From NCBI RefSeq assembly GCF_028283785.1, contig NZ_JAPWKB010000005.1, forward strand, positions 620,001 through 684,000: 64,000 bases of DNA, written 5' to 3'. The translations under genes were made by a program, and so were the position numbers. The DNA comes from Paraburkholderia sp. Its GTDB lineage: Bacteria; Pseudomonadota; Gammaproteobacteria; Burkholderiales; Burkholderiaceae. This document shows, one piece after another, positions 35,974-45,134 of the stretch. The first letter of the stretch is position 1. Every line of letters begins with the position of its first letter. Under the pieces are notes generated by a model, which was not told where the DNA came from, made no database searches, and was given only the letters and a program-made list of their open reading frames with translations.

Positions 35974-37122
35974 TCAGAACGCGCGACGCTCGAAAAGGTA
36001 ATGCGCGACGCCCCATTCGTTGCCGCTCGCGTAGCCGAACAGTTCCGCGACCGCCATGTAGAACATGCGCCAGCGCTGCAACCAGCGCGCCGCGTCGCGT
36101 GCGCCGTAGGTGGCGACGAGCGTCGGCATCACGCGTTCGCGCACGGCGTCCAGCGCATCGAGCCACTGGTTCGCGGTGCGCTGATAGTGCGTGCCGCTGA
36201 CCCACCATTGCCGTTCGAGCCGCAGATCGTCCTGAAAGTTGAGCAGCAAGGCTTCGGACGGCATCGTCCCGCCGGTAAAGAAATACTTCGACATCCAGTC
36301 GCTGCCGTCCTGCACCTGAAAGTGATACGCCAGCGTGCGATGCGCGAAGATGTGCACGAACAGCTTCGCATCGTCGCGCATCCAGTGCGCGAGTTTCGCG
36401 AGCAGCAGCCCGTAGTTTTTCATATGCTCGAACATTTCGATCGACAGCACGCGGTCGAAGCCGCCGTCGAGTTGCGCGTCGCTCAACTCGACGGTGGCGA
36501 TATTGCCTGTCACCACCGACAGATTCGTCAGCCCGCGTTCAGCCGCGCGCGCTTCGATAAACGCGCGCTGCCCGTGCGAATTCGACAGCGCGACAATCTT
36601 CGCGCGCGGATATCGCGCCGCCATCCATAGCGACAGCGAACCCCAGCCGCAACCGAGATCGAGAATCCTCTGGCCGTCCGCGAGTTCGGCCCGGCTTGCG
36701 TACAGTTCGAGCATCGCGACTTCGGCCTGCGCGAGCGTCTCGTCACCGGTCGGGTACAGACAACACGAATACTTCAGATGCGGCCCGAGATGCGCGGCGA
36801 AAAAATCCGGCGGCACTTCGTAATGCTGGGTATTCGCGGCTTGCGTTTCGATCGCGATCGGACTCGCGCGCAGATCGTCGAGCAACAGATTCAGCCGTTG
36901 CGAGCGCGCTTCGCCATCGTCGAGCGCTTCGTCGCGCAGACGTTCGACCATCAGACGACGCATCCCGAAGCGAACCAGCGCATCCGGCAGCCAGCCGCGC
37001 TCGCACAGATCGATCACGCGGCCGTCGCCGGATAGCTGCGGCGTCGATGTGTCCACGGTGGCAGGCACGGCGGAAGCAGCGGCGGACGGCACGAATGGCC
37101 GACGGTGGGTCTGGGCGCTCAT
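35974..37122 (-). CDS. CFA-synthase-type SAM-dependent methyltransferase
   Basis: 382 residues. SAM-binding motif ILDLGCGWGSLSLWMA, lipid-binding signature HYEVPPDFFAAHLGPHLKYS and CLYPTGDETLAQAE, and end motif MFYMAVAELFGY. These define the cyclopropane-fatty-acyl-phospholipid synthase family, which methylates or cyclopropanates unsaturated acyl chains of membrane lipids. AAGGAG lies 8 nt before ATG 37122. It lies in the same direction as a DUF1295 gene (75 nt upstream). Related enzymes with DUF1295 and lipocalin neighbours make furan or methylated fatty acids in other bacteria, so the product need not be a plain cyclopropane. Confidence 0.9.
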   Translation of the reverse strand: MSAQTHRRPFVPSAAASAVPATVDTSTPQLSGDGRVIDLCERGWLPDALVRFGMRRLMVERLRDEALDDGEARSQRLNLLLDDLRASPIAIETQAANTQHYEVPPDFFAAHLGPHLKYSCCLYPTGDETLAQAEVAMLELYASRAELADGQRILDLGCGWGSLSLWMAARYPRAKIVALSNSHGQRAFIEARAAERGLTNLSVVTGNIATVELSDAQLDGGFDRVLSIEMFEHMKNYGLLLAKLAHWMRDDAKLFVHIFAHRTLAYHFQVQDGSDWMSKYFFTGGTMPSEALLLNFQDDLRLERQWWVSGTHYQRTANQWLDALDAVRERVMPTLVATYGARDAARWLQRWRMFYMAVAELFGYASGNEWGVAHYLFERRAF

Positions 37123-37196
37123 GGACAGGTCTCCTTGTATGACGGCCGTGCGATCGGGTCGATCGGCACTCGTTGAATTCAAACGCGCGTTCGACG

Positions 37197-37982
37197 TCAC
37201 TGCGATTCCCGGCGCGGCGGCCAGGGAATCAGCGCGCTGGTCGTGCGCATGTAGTCCGCATAACCGGGGCGCGTTTCGGCCATGCGCGCCTCGACCATCG
37301 GAATACCGGACAGCTTCAGCAGCAGCCACGCCATCAGCACGGGCGGCAATATCGACCACCACGCCCACGACGAGCCGATCGCCAGCGCGAGATACGCAAC
37401 CCAATGCAGGCATTCGAAAAAGTAATTCGGATGACGCGAATATCGCCACAGACCGGCGCGGCACACCTTGCCGTGATTCGACGCATCGGCCTTGAAGCGC
37501 TGCAACTGCCGGTCGGCAAGCGCCTCACCGACCACCGACGCGATCCAGATCGCCACCGCCGTCAGCGCCCAGCCCGTCGCAGGCGGTTCGTCGCGGTACG
37601 ACGGCACCAGAAACGCAATCGACAACAGCATCGACACGACGACCTGGACCTGGAAAAAGCCGAACATCTTCGCGGCGGCGGCGTCGCCCCATTCTTCGCG
37701 CAACGCCCGATACCGCGCGTCTTCCGGCTTGCCCGCGTTACGCCGCCACAGATGCGCACCGAGCCGCACGCCCCACACGAGCCCGCCGAGTGCGCTCAAC
37801 GCGCGTCCCAACGGCGCGCCGGTGCCGGCCACGCCGTACAGCAGCGCGACCGCGCCCAGCGAATACGCCCAGACCGGATCGACCATGCCCGCGTTGGCGG
37901 TCTTGAGCTGCCACGCCCAGACCGCCGTGAACACCACGACCAGTCCGGCGAGCGCGATCACAACGACAAGCACAAGCGACAT
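37197..37982 (-). CDS. DUF1295-family membrane protein (steroid 5-alpha-reductase fold)
   Basis: 261 residues, six or so membrane helices. The C-terminal signature GLWRYSRHPNYFFECLHWVAYLALA is that of DUF1295, related to 3-oxo-5-alpha-steroid dehydrogenases and isoprenylcysteine methyltransferases. It is a likely NADPH-dependent membrane reductase of a lipid. It lies directly upstream of the CFA-type gene, and the two are probably co-transcribed. Substrate unknown. Confidence 0.88.
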   Translation of the reverse strand: MSLVLVVVIALAGLVVVFTAVWAWQLKTANAGMVDPVWAYSLGAVALLYGVAGTGAPLGRALSALGGLVWGVRLGAHLWRRNAGKPEDARYRALREEWGDAAAAKMFGFFQVQVVVSMLLSIAFLVPSYRDEPPATGWALTAVAIWIASVVGEALADRQLQRFKADASNHGKVCRAGLWRYSRHPNYFFECLHWVAYLALAIGSSWAWWSILPPVLMAWLLLKLSGIPMVEARMAETRPGYADYMRTTSALIPWPPRRESQ

Positions 37983-38099
37983 GACACCCTCGTTCGAAAG
38001 ACATCGGCAATCTCAGCAATTCATACGATATGACGACAGGATTGGATGCACGCCGCAGTAAGTACTAACCTTCTGGCGCACTCGCGCGGCTCCGGCGCG

Positions 38100-38684
38100 C
38101 TATTCCGGTGAGGCGAATCCCGGCTTGCCCAACTGGTCGGGCCGCTGCGCAACGCGCCGGAAGCGCGTCGTGTCGTAACCCAGCGCGTCGAAACGGGCGA
38201 GCAGCGCCTTGTACGCGTCGTCGCTGATGTCGGGTTCACGCGCAAAAATCCAGCCAAGGTTTTTGCCTTCGCAGCCGAGCAGCGTGTACCGGTAGTCGGG
38301 ATCGACGTAGAGCGTGTATTGGGTGATGTGGACCGGCCAGAACGGTTGCACGCTCCACTGACCGTTGCCGCTGCCGGGCACGACCGTGTCGGTGAATTCG
38401 TAGTGCTTTTCCGGCGCGTCGAAAGTTTTCTTGCGGCCGTAGAACGAGTCGGAAATCTTGCCGTCGTCCCGCAAACGCCACTCCGCGCGACTGCCGACGA
38501 AGTCTTTCTCAGCGAAATACGGAATGTTAGCGATCACATACCAACGTCCCATATAGCGCGGCAAATCGAGCGCGATGGGTGCGAGCGGCTGGTTTGAACG
38601 GGGATTCGGATTCGGCGGATTGTTGCTGCAACCGGCCAGCGTCAGCAGCAACACGGCAGCGGCGATACAGACGAAGCGGTGCAT
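38100..38684 (-). CDS. blc: Outer-membrane lipoprotein lipocalin (Blc-like)
   Basis: 194 residues. Lipobox LAGC (Cys19), then a lipocalin barrel with the GxW motif in RYMGRWYVIANIP and TLYVDPDYRYTLLG near the end. Bacterial lipocalins of this type bind fatty acids or lysophospholipids and are anchored in the outer membrane. It lies upstream (by 117 bp) of the DUF1295 and CFA-type genes in the same direction, supporting a lipid-handling group. Confidence 0.92.
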   Translation of the reverse strand: MHRFVCIAAAVLLLTLAGCSNNPPNPNPRSNQPLAPIALDLPRYMGRWYVIANIPYFAEKDFVGSRAEWRLRDDGKISDSFYGRKKTFDAPEKHYEFTDTVVPGSGNGQWSVQPFWPVHITQYTLYVDPDYRYTLLGCEGKNLGWIFAREPDISDDAYKALLARFDALGYDTTRFRRVAQRPDQLGKPGFASPE

Positions 38685-38975
38685 AGCGGTCCTCGAACGG
38701 CGGGTCGATAGCAGTCTTTACGCAGCTTTTTGCAATTTGGATGCGGGCGCAACCGGTCGCACCGCGTCGGTCAAGCGGGCGGTTTCACCATTGGTCGCAT
38801 CATTCGAGACGGTTTCTGGCTAAGGCGGCGACGGGTTGCACCGGCTTTTTGCGCGAATCCGGGCGGCCGCCGACGACGAACGTCATAGGCCAATTCAATT
38901 GGCATCCCGCTTGCGCGCATCCTGTAATGGATGCTCGTTGCCGTTTCGCCACGCACGTTAATCCGGAGATTTTTC

Positions 38976-39170
38976 ATGGCCCAGCCTCAGACCAACGTCG
39001 ACGAAGTTGTCAACGCGATTGCCGCCGAGACCGACACCCCTGCGGAAACCGTGTCGCAACTCTACGCGGACACGATTGCGACGATGCGGACCGAGGCGCG
39101 TGTGTTCGACTACGTGCCCTTGCTGACCGCGAAGAAAGTACGCGAGACGCTGCGGCACAAGCCGCATTGA
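38976..39170 (+). CDS. DUF3562-like small protein
   Basis: 64 residues beginning MAQPQTNVDEVVNAIAAET, helical, ending VRETLRHKPH. The pattern ETxxPxETVSQLY...ARVFDYVPLL matches DUF3562, a small family common in Burkholderiaceae whose function is unknown. TCCGGAG lies upstream of ATG 38976. No partner. Confidence 0.72.
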   Translation: MAQPQTNVDEVVNAIAAETDTPAETVSQLYADTIATMRTEARVFDYVPLLTAKKVRETLRHKPH

Positions 39171-39219
39171 GCGTCGCCGCAGCGCTGGCGAATCGCGTTG
39201 CGCGCGGATCGCGGGATGC

Positions 39220-40707
39220 TCACAGCATCGACCGGATGACGCGCTCGAGTCGTGCCACCAGCGCATCGGCCTGATCCGGCAACACGCGCGCGTAGCCGAC
39301 CATAAAGCCGTTGTAGCGGGCATCCGGGGTTGCGGACGCCGGCGGTGGCGTGTCGCGTTCGCTGCCGGAAAGACAAAACGTGCTCAGCGGCGAGATCGTC
39401 AGCCCTTCGCGCTGCATCGCCGCGCTGACGTCGCGATCCTTCAGCGGCGCGTCGAGTCGCACCGTCAGATGCATGCCGCCGCCATCGGACGACACCGTCA
39501 GCAGATCGCTCATACGTCGCTCGATCGCGCCGACCAGTGCGACGCGGCGTTGCTGGTAAAGCCGCCGCATCCGGCGCAGATGCCGCGCATATTTGCCGCT
39601 GTCGATGAAATCCGCCAGCGCGATCTGATCCGCCACGCGCCCTTGCCGCGACAACTCGACCAGCGCGCCCTCCACCGCCGTCGCCAGATGCGCGGGCACG
39701 ACCATGAAGCCGATCCGCAACGCGGGAAACATCGTCTTGCTGAACGTGCCGAGATAGATCACCGGCGATTCTTCCGCGAGACCTTGAATCGACGGTAACG
39801 GCGGCCCGCTATGACGCAACTCGCTGTCGTAGTCGTCTTCGATGATCCACGCGCCGCGCGCAGTCGCGTTTTCGATGATCGACCAGCGCCGCTCCAGACT
39901 CAGCACGCTGCCCAACGGATATTGATGCGACGGCGTCAGATAGATCAGCTTCGGCGGGTTGTCCTGCCAGTGTGCCGATTCCGGCGCCATGCCCGCGGCA
40001 TCGACGGGAATCGGGACGAGATTCAGGCCCGCCGTGCGGAATGCGGCCTTCGCGCCGTGATAACCGGGGTTCTCCACCCACGCGCTATCGCCGACGTCGG
40101 CCAGCAGGCACGCGCAGAGATCGAGGCTCGCCTGCGTGCCTGACGTGACGAACACCTGTTCCGGCGTGCAGCGGACGCTGCGCGACACGCGCACGTAATC
40201 GGCAATCGCGCGGCGCAACGACGGATGACCCGCGTGATTGCGATAGTCGAGTTCGCGCGGATCGATCGCGCGCCATGCGCGTTCGACACAGGTGCGCCAT
40301 TGTCCGAGCGGGAATTCGTCGAGTGCGGGCACGCCCGGCCGAAACGGTGACGCGTCGTCGGGACGCGCGCGTTCGTGCGGCAAACCGGTCACGCGCCGCG
40401 ACAGTCCGAACGCGGGCGTCGCCGCATGCTCACGCCACGCCGACAACGACGGCGATGCCGCGCGGCTGACTTCGCTGACGATCGAACCGTGGCGGCTCGC
40501 CGAAATAAAGCCTTCGTCGGTGAGACGCTCGTAGGCGTACAGCACCGAATTGCGTGCAATGCCGAGTTGTTCGGCGAGCGCGCGCGTCGCCAGCAAGCGG
40601 CTGCCTTCGCGAATCGCGCCGCTCAGAATGGCATGACGCAGGCTTTCGTACAGCAGATCCTGCTGCGTCAGTTTGCGCTCACCGAATTGCGTCTCGACGT
40701 TCGACAT
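39220..40707 (-). CDS. MocR/PdxR-type regulator (GntR HTH fused to aminotransferase)
   Basis: 495 residues from ATG 40707 (a TTG at 40725 is less likely). N-terminal GntR winged HTH (residues about 10-80, ATRALAEQLGIARNSVLYAY) followed by a fold-type I aminotransferase domain with the PLP lysine in YLGTFSKTMFPALRIGF. MocR proteins bind PLP and control nearby genes without catalysis. The divergent GNAT gene 122 bp away is the natural target. Confidence 0.92.
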   Translation of the reverse strand: MSNVETQFGERKLTQQDLLYESLRHAILSGAIREGSRLLATRALAEQLGIARNSVLYAYERLTDEGFISASRHGSIVSEVSRAASPSLSAWREHAATPAFGLSRRVTGLPHERARPDDASPFRPGVPALDEFPLGQWRTCVERAWRAIDPRELDYRNHAGHPSLRRAIADYVRVSRSVRCTPEQVFVTSGTQASLDLCACLLADVGDSAWVENPGYHGAKAAFRTAGLNLVPIPVDAAGMAPESAHWQDNPPKLIYLTPSHQYPLGSVLSLERRWSIIENATARGAWIIEDDYDSELRHSGPPLPSIQGLAEESPVIYLGTFSKTMFPALRIGFMVVPAHLATAVEGALVELSRQGRVADQIALADFIDSGKYARHLRRMRRLYQQRRVALVGAIERRMSDLLTVSSDGGGMHLTVRLDAPLKDRDVSAAMQREGLTISPLSTFCLSGSERDTPPPASATPDARYNGFMVGYARVLPDQADALVARLERVIRSML

Positions 40708-40829
40708 CAACAAGCCGTAGTCCAAGCCGTGGCTCCAAATATATGCGCGTGGGTGGAGCTAACAATAGTGCCACAGATTTTCTATGCTGACGGCTCCCCG
40801 ACCTTTCCGATCCGCACAAGGAGCTTTCC

Positions 40830-41291
40830 GTGACGTCTCCCGTCAATATCCGCGCCGCCGCGCCCGCCGACTTCGACGCGTGGTTGCCGCTATGGGATGC
40901 GTACAACGCGTTCTACGGCCGCGCCGGCGACACCGCATTGCCGCGCAACATCACGGACCTGACGTGGTCGCGCTTTTTCGACGGCTATGAACCGATGCAC
41001 GCGATGGTCGCCGAACGCGACGGCAAACTGGTCGGCATCGTGCATTTTCTGTATCACCGACACACCACGCTGGCCGGTCCGATCTGTTATCTGCAAGACC
41101 TGTACACGCTCGAATCCGAACGCGGCAAGGGCGTCGGGCGCGGGTTGATCGAGGCCGTGTATGCGGCCGCGAAAACGGCGAATGCCGCGCGCGTGTACTG
41201 GCAAACGCACGAGACCAATGAGACCGCGCAAACGCTCTACGACAAGGTCGCGGACAAGTCGGGATTCATCGTCTATCGCAAGGCGTTGTAG
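40830..41291 (+). CDS. GNAT-family N-acetyltransferase
   Basis: 153 residues. GTG start with AAGGAG 6 nt upstream. Acetyl-CoA loop in LYTLESERGKGVGRGLI, and the C-terminal ARVYWQTHETNETAQTLYD is typical of small diamine- or amino acid-type acetyltransferases. Cytoplasmic; substrate unknown. It is divergent from the MocR gene and probably under its control. A hairpin terminator follows. Confidence 0.9.
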   Translation: MTSPVNIRAAAPADFDAWLPLWDAYNAFYGRAGDTALPRNITDLTWSRFFDGYEPMHAMVAERDGKLVGIVHFLYHRHTTLAGPICYLQDLYTLESERGKGVGRGLIEAVYAAAKTANAARVYWQTHETNETAQTLYDKVADKSGFIVYRKAL

Positions 41292-41326
41292 ACCGCACGC
41301 ACGTCCTGACGGCATCGCAAAAGCAA

Positions 41327-41352
41327 AAGGGCGCACCACCCAGTGCGCCCTT
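41327..41352. terminator. Hairpin terminator between convergent genes
   Basis: AAGGGCGCAC / GTGCGCCCTT, 10-bp stem and 6-nt loop. The following T-run is short on the plus strand and aaaag precedes on the other side, so it may act in both directions: for the GNAT gene and for the long minus-strand operon, whose last stop is at 41399. Confidence 0.75.
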
Positions 41353-41398
41353 CCGCATTCCCACCGTCTACGTCTTTACTGCCTTACCGACTTCACAC

Positions 41399-42802
41399 TT
41401 ACGCTTCGAGTTGCTCCAGCACTTTGCCCTTCGTTTCGATGCCGAGGATATGCACGGCGATCGCAGCGAGGAACGGCACGGCCGCCAGGATATAAAACGC
41501 CACGTCCAGATGACCGCCGATCATCGTCTTCGACACGATGGCCGGCGCGAAAATCGCCGCGATCTTCAGCCACGCGCCGCCGACGCCGCAACCCATCGCG
41601 CGGATGCTGGTCGGATACAGTTCCGGCGTGTACACATAGGCCGTGATAAAGCCGCACGCGAGGAAACCCAGCGAGAACGCACAGCAGGTCGCGACCACGT
41701 AGACCGAACTGTCGTGGAACACACCCGCCAGCAACAGCGAGATCGCACACAGGATGAACGAGCAGTTGATGATCGGCTTGCGGCCCACCTTGTCGACCAG
41801 CAACGCGCAGGTCAGCGATCCCACCACGCCCAGCACCGAAGCCGCCACCGCCAGATTCAGCGCCAGTTGCAGCGGCGCGTGATACACCGCGCGGTAGATG
41901 GTCGGCAGCCAGGTGGACAAACCGTACTGGATAAAGCCGCACGTCACCCACAACATCGCCACGGCCATCGTGCGCCTCAGATACGCCGGACCGAACAGGT
42001 CTTTCATGCTGCGCTTCGGATGACGGTGCGTCAGCGCATCGAATTCAGCCGAATGCACGACCGGTTCCAGCGGTCCCTTCACCGACCGTTCGAATGCCGT
42101 CACGGCCTGATCCGCGTCGTTCATCCGTTCGCGCTCGGCCAGCCAGCGCGGTGATTCCGGCACCAGCTTGCGCAACACGAAGAACAGGATCAACGGCACC
42201 CCGCCGATGAAATACATCGCCTGCCAGCCGAAACGCGGCACGAGCCACGCGCCCAGCGCATTCGATGCGAGCAGCCCGACCGGGAACACGATTTCGTACA
42301 ACAGCACGAAACGGCCACGGCCATGCGCACGGCTGATCTCGTTGATGTACGTCGCCGCCACCGGCAATTCGCCGCCCAGTCCGAGACCCTGAATCACGCG
42401 CAACGCAACGAACACCGCAAACGACGGCGCAAAGCCACACGCGATACTCGTGATGCCGATAATCCCCGAGCTGAGCGCGATGGCGCGCACGCGGCCCTTG
42501 CGTTCCGCGTACCACGGGAACGCGAACGCGCCGATCAGTTGCCCGACCGAACCCGATGCGATCAGGAAGCCGATTTCCCAGGGCGTGAGGCCCCATTTCT
42601 GGATCAGGATCGGCAGTGTCGCGGCAATCGCGATCACGTCGAAACCGTCGAAGAACGTTGCGAGACCGATCAGCAGACGCGCCCGCACCTGCATCGAATT
42701 TCGCGGCAACCGCTCCAGACGCGCAATGATCGAGCCCTGTGTGACAGGGCCTGAGACACCAGCGCTGGCGCGGTCTCCCAAAGTGTTGTCCATGGTTCTC
42801 AT
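41399..42802 (-). CDS. MFS transporter, aromatic acid:H+ symporter (AAHS) family
   Basis: 467 residues, 12 membrane segments. The AAHS signature FFDGFDVIAIAATLPIL in the first helix and the loop motif WYAERKGRVRAIALS are clear; ELYPTSIRAMGCGVGGAWLK is typical of the MFS. It imports aromatic acids with protons. It is the last gene of the 14-gene operon, 26 nt after the reductase gene, which suggests that the pathway substrate, or an acidic form of it, enters through this protein after the porin. Confidence 0.92.
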   Translation of the reverse strand: MRTMDNTLGDRASAGVSGPVTQGSIIARLERLPRNSMQVRARLLIGLATFFDGFDVIAIAATLPILIQKWGLTPWEIGFLIASGSVGQLIGAFAFPWYAERKGRVRAIALSSGIIGITSIACGFAPSFAVFVALRVIQGLGLGGELPVAATYINEISRAHGRGRFVLLYEIVFPVGLLASNALGAWLVPRFGWQAMYFIGGVPLILFFVLRKLVPESPRWLAERERMNDADQAVTAFERSVKGPLEPVVHSAEFDALTHRHPKRSMKDLFGPAYLRRTMAVAMLWVTCGFIQYGLSTWLPTIYRAVYHAPLQLALNLAVAASVLGVVGSLTCALLVDKVGRKPIINCSFILCAISLLLAGVFHDSSVYVVATCCAFSLGFLACGFITAYVYTPELYPTSIRAMGCGVGGAWLKIAAIFAPAIVSKTMIGGHLDVAFYILAAVPFLAAIAVHILGIETKGKVLEQLEA

Positions 42803-42828
42803 GCCTTTATCGCCGTCCGTAGTAGTGG

Positions 42829-44091
42829 TTAGGCAAGCGCCGTTGAGGCGTCAGTCAGTGTGGCAAGGTCGACTGCGCGACCCTGATTCATCCATTTGCG
42901 TGCGATCTTCAGATCGCGCGCGCTATTGATGGCGATCACACCGCGAATCGTGCCGTTCTCGACGTGGAAGAGCGTCGCGCGCTTCGCGCTCAGGTCTCCT
43001 CGCACGGCCAGTTCGGCGTCGGTCGGGATGTCGCCGAGAATCTGCAGATTCACGTCGTACTGGTCCGACCAGAACCACGGAATTTCCGCGTACGGTTCGA
43101 ACGTCCCGAGCAGGGCTTTCGCGGTGACGATGGCCTGGTTTTGCGCATTCGCCCACGATTCGAGGCGCACCCGGCGCTTCAACCACGCGCTCGGATGATT
43201 CGCCACGTCACCGCAAGCAAAGATGCGCGGGTCTTCGGTCGCACCGAAGTGATCGACGACGATTCCGTCCGCGACGGCGACGCCCGCGGCTTCCGCGAGC
43301 GACGTGTGCGGAGTGAGGCCGATCCCGGCCACCGCGAAATCGGCGTCCAGCGTGGTGCCGTCGGCGAGCGTCGCGCGAACGCGGTTCGCGTCCGTGGGAT
43401 GATCGTCGAGCGACACCAGCGCTGCATTCAGGCGTACGTCGACGCCGTTGGTTTGATGCAGATTCAGTAAGAAGCTGGAGATCGCGGGCGGCACCGAACG
43501 CGCGCACACACGCGGCGCGCCTTCCACCACCGTCGCCGCAACGCCGAGCTTGCGCGCGGTCGCCGCGACTTCCAGCCCGATCCAGCCACCGCCGATCACC
43601 AGCACGCGTTCGCTTTTGCGCAGCCGTTCACCGAGCGCAACCGCTTCGTCGAGCGTGCGCAGATAGGCGACGTGCGCAGTCGTCACGATCGACGCGGGCA
43701 ACTTGCGCGCCGCGCCGCCGGTCGCGATCACGAGACGGTCGTAGTGCACTTCGCGGCCCGATTGCGTGCGCACGATGCGCGCGTCGCGATCGATCGACGT
43801 CGCGCAATCCGGCTGCCACGCTTCGACGTTCAACGCGGTGAAGTCGTCGGGTTTGACGAGACGCACCGTGTCGATATCCGCTTCGCCGGCCAGCACCGCT
43901 TTCGACAGCGGCGGGCGCTCGTACGGCAAATGGATTTCGTCGGCGATCATCACCAGACGGCCCGCGAAACCTTCCTTGCGCAGCGTCTTCACGACCCACC
44001 CGGCTGCCTGGCCACCGCCGATCACGACGATGGTTTGCGGCGCGTCGAGCCCGGCGTGCGCTGCGGCGGACACAGCAGCGGCGTCAGCCAT
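42829..44091 (-). CDS. FAD-dependent ferredoxin reductase of Rieske oxygenase system
   Basis: 420 residues. FAD-binding IVVIGGGQAAGWVVKTLR, NAD-binding VLVIGGGWIGLEVAATA and the second FAD motif RIFACGDVANHP place it in the BphA4/CarAd-like ferredoxin reductase family. It takes electrons from NADH for the Rieske ferredoxin at 54625-54939. Its ATG overlaps the extradiol dioxygenase stop by 8 nt (ATGGCTGA), implying coupled translation. Confidence 0.93.
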   Translation of the reverse strand: MADAAAVSAAAHAGLDAPQTIVVIGGGQAAGWVVKTLRKEGFAGRLVMIADEIHLPYERPPLSKAVLAGEADIDTVRLVKPDDFTALNVEAWQPDCATSIDRDARIVRTQSGREVHYDRLVIATGGAARKLPASIVTTAHVAYLRTLDEAVALGERLRKSERVLVIGGGWIGLEVAATARKLGVAATVVEGAPRVCARSVPPAISSFLLNLHQTNGVDVRLNAALVSLDDHPTDANRVRATLADGTTLDADFAVAGIGLTPHTSLAEAAGVAVADGIVVDHFGATEDPRIFACGDVANHPSAWLKRRVRLESWANAQNQAIVTAKALLGTFEPYAEIPWFWSDQYDVNLQILGDIPTDAELAVRGDLSAKRATLFHVENGTIRGVIAINSARDLKIARKWMNQGRAVDLATLTDASTALA

Positions 44092-45049
44092 TTTTGCGCT
44101 CCGTCATGAACTTGCCTTCCGGCGCCTTCGCATGGGTTTGACGGCGCGTATTGCCGTCGATGCCGCCGTCGATCGCCCATTCGGCGAATACCGTCGGACC
44201 CGGTTCGAAGTCACGCGGCTCCCAGTCGGGCGTCAGTTGATCTTCGTCCGCGTAGTACTCGATCAAGCCGCCCGACGGATTCTGGAAGTACCAGAAGTAC
44301 GCCGACGACACCGGATGACGGCCCGGTCCCAATTGCGTTTTCCAGCCGCAACGGCTGATATGCAAACCGCCGCCGAACACCTCGTGGATGTCGCGCACGG
44401 TGAACGCGACGTGGTTCAGGCCGCGTTTGCCGCCCGGCAACGCGAGCAGAAAGATGTCGTGGTGGCCGCCGTGCGGCGCGCAGCGCATGAACGCGCCACG
44501 GCCCGGATAACGGTCCGACATTTCGAAGCCGAGCAGTTCCTGATAGAACTTTTCCTGCTCCGCGAGGCGGTCGGTGAAGAACACCACGTGACCGACTTCG
44601 ACCGGTTCCGCGCGGTCGTAGATCGGCGACGGCTGATCGACGCGCAAGGTCTGGCCCCACACGTTCGACGGCGAACCCTTGATGTCGAGCGCGCGCTTGC
44701 GCGTCACTTCCACGCGCACCGCCATGCCGATCGGATCGAGACAGCCGACTGCATCGTCGGTTTCGTAGTGGCCCGGCTGACCGGCGAAGCGGCCGCGCAG
44801 TGCGTCCAGTTCCTCGCGGGTCGCGACGCCCCACGTCACTTCGCGCAGCGTCGAGCCTTCTTCGAAAGCGGGCGGCAGCGACGGATCGTCGGCGGCCACG
44901 ACCAGCACCGTGCAACCGTTCAGCGTTTCGAAGCGCGCGCGCGTCTCGTCGTGCGCGGTTTCCTTCATGCCCCAGTCCGCGAAAAAGCGACGGCTGGTTT
45001 CAAGGTCCGTCACGCCGTAGGTAATCTGTTCAATGCCGAGAATCGTCAT
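44084..45049 (-). CDS. Extradiol (catechol 2,3-type) ring-cleavage dioxygenase, VOC family
   Basis: 321 residues made of two VOC modules. The Fe(II) ligands are H154 (EVGHVVFF), H213 (LNHVAFTVRD) and E264 (GGLIEYYAD), the classic type I extradiol triad, all in the second module. It should open a catechol ring next to the two hydroxyls. Length is close to BphC-like two-domain enzymes (about 290-310). In the operon it follows the aldehyde dehydrogenase gene and overlaps the reductase gene. The substrate would be the diol made by the Rieske system and an SDR. Confidence 0.92.
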   Translation of the reverse strand: MTILGIEQITYGVTDLETSRRFFADWGMKETAHDETRARFETLNGCTVLVVAADDPSLPPAFEEGSTLREVTWGVATREELDALRGRFAGQPGHYETDDAVGCLDPIGMAVRVEVTRKRALDIKGSPSNVWGQTLRVDQPSPIYDRAEPVEVGHVVFFTDRLAEQEKFYQELLGFEMSDRYPGRGAFMRCAPHGGHHDIFLLALPGGKRGLNHVAFTVRDIHEVFGGGLHISRCGWKTQLGPGRHPVSSAYFWYFQNPSGGLIEYYADEDQLTPDWEPRDFEPGPTVFAEWAIDGGIDGNTRRQTHAKAPEGKFMTERKNG

Positions 45050-45134
45050 ACGTGCCTCTTAACTTGTGCGGTTGCTGCTGCGTGTCAACGTGTCGTGCTG
45101 TGCTGCGCGTGAAATCATTCCGCCGGACCGGCGA

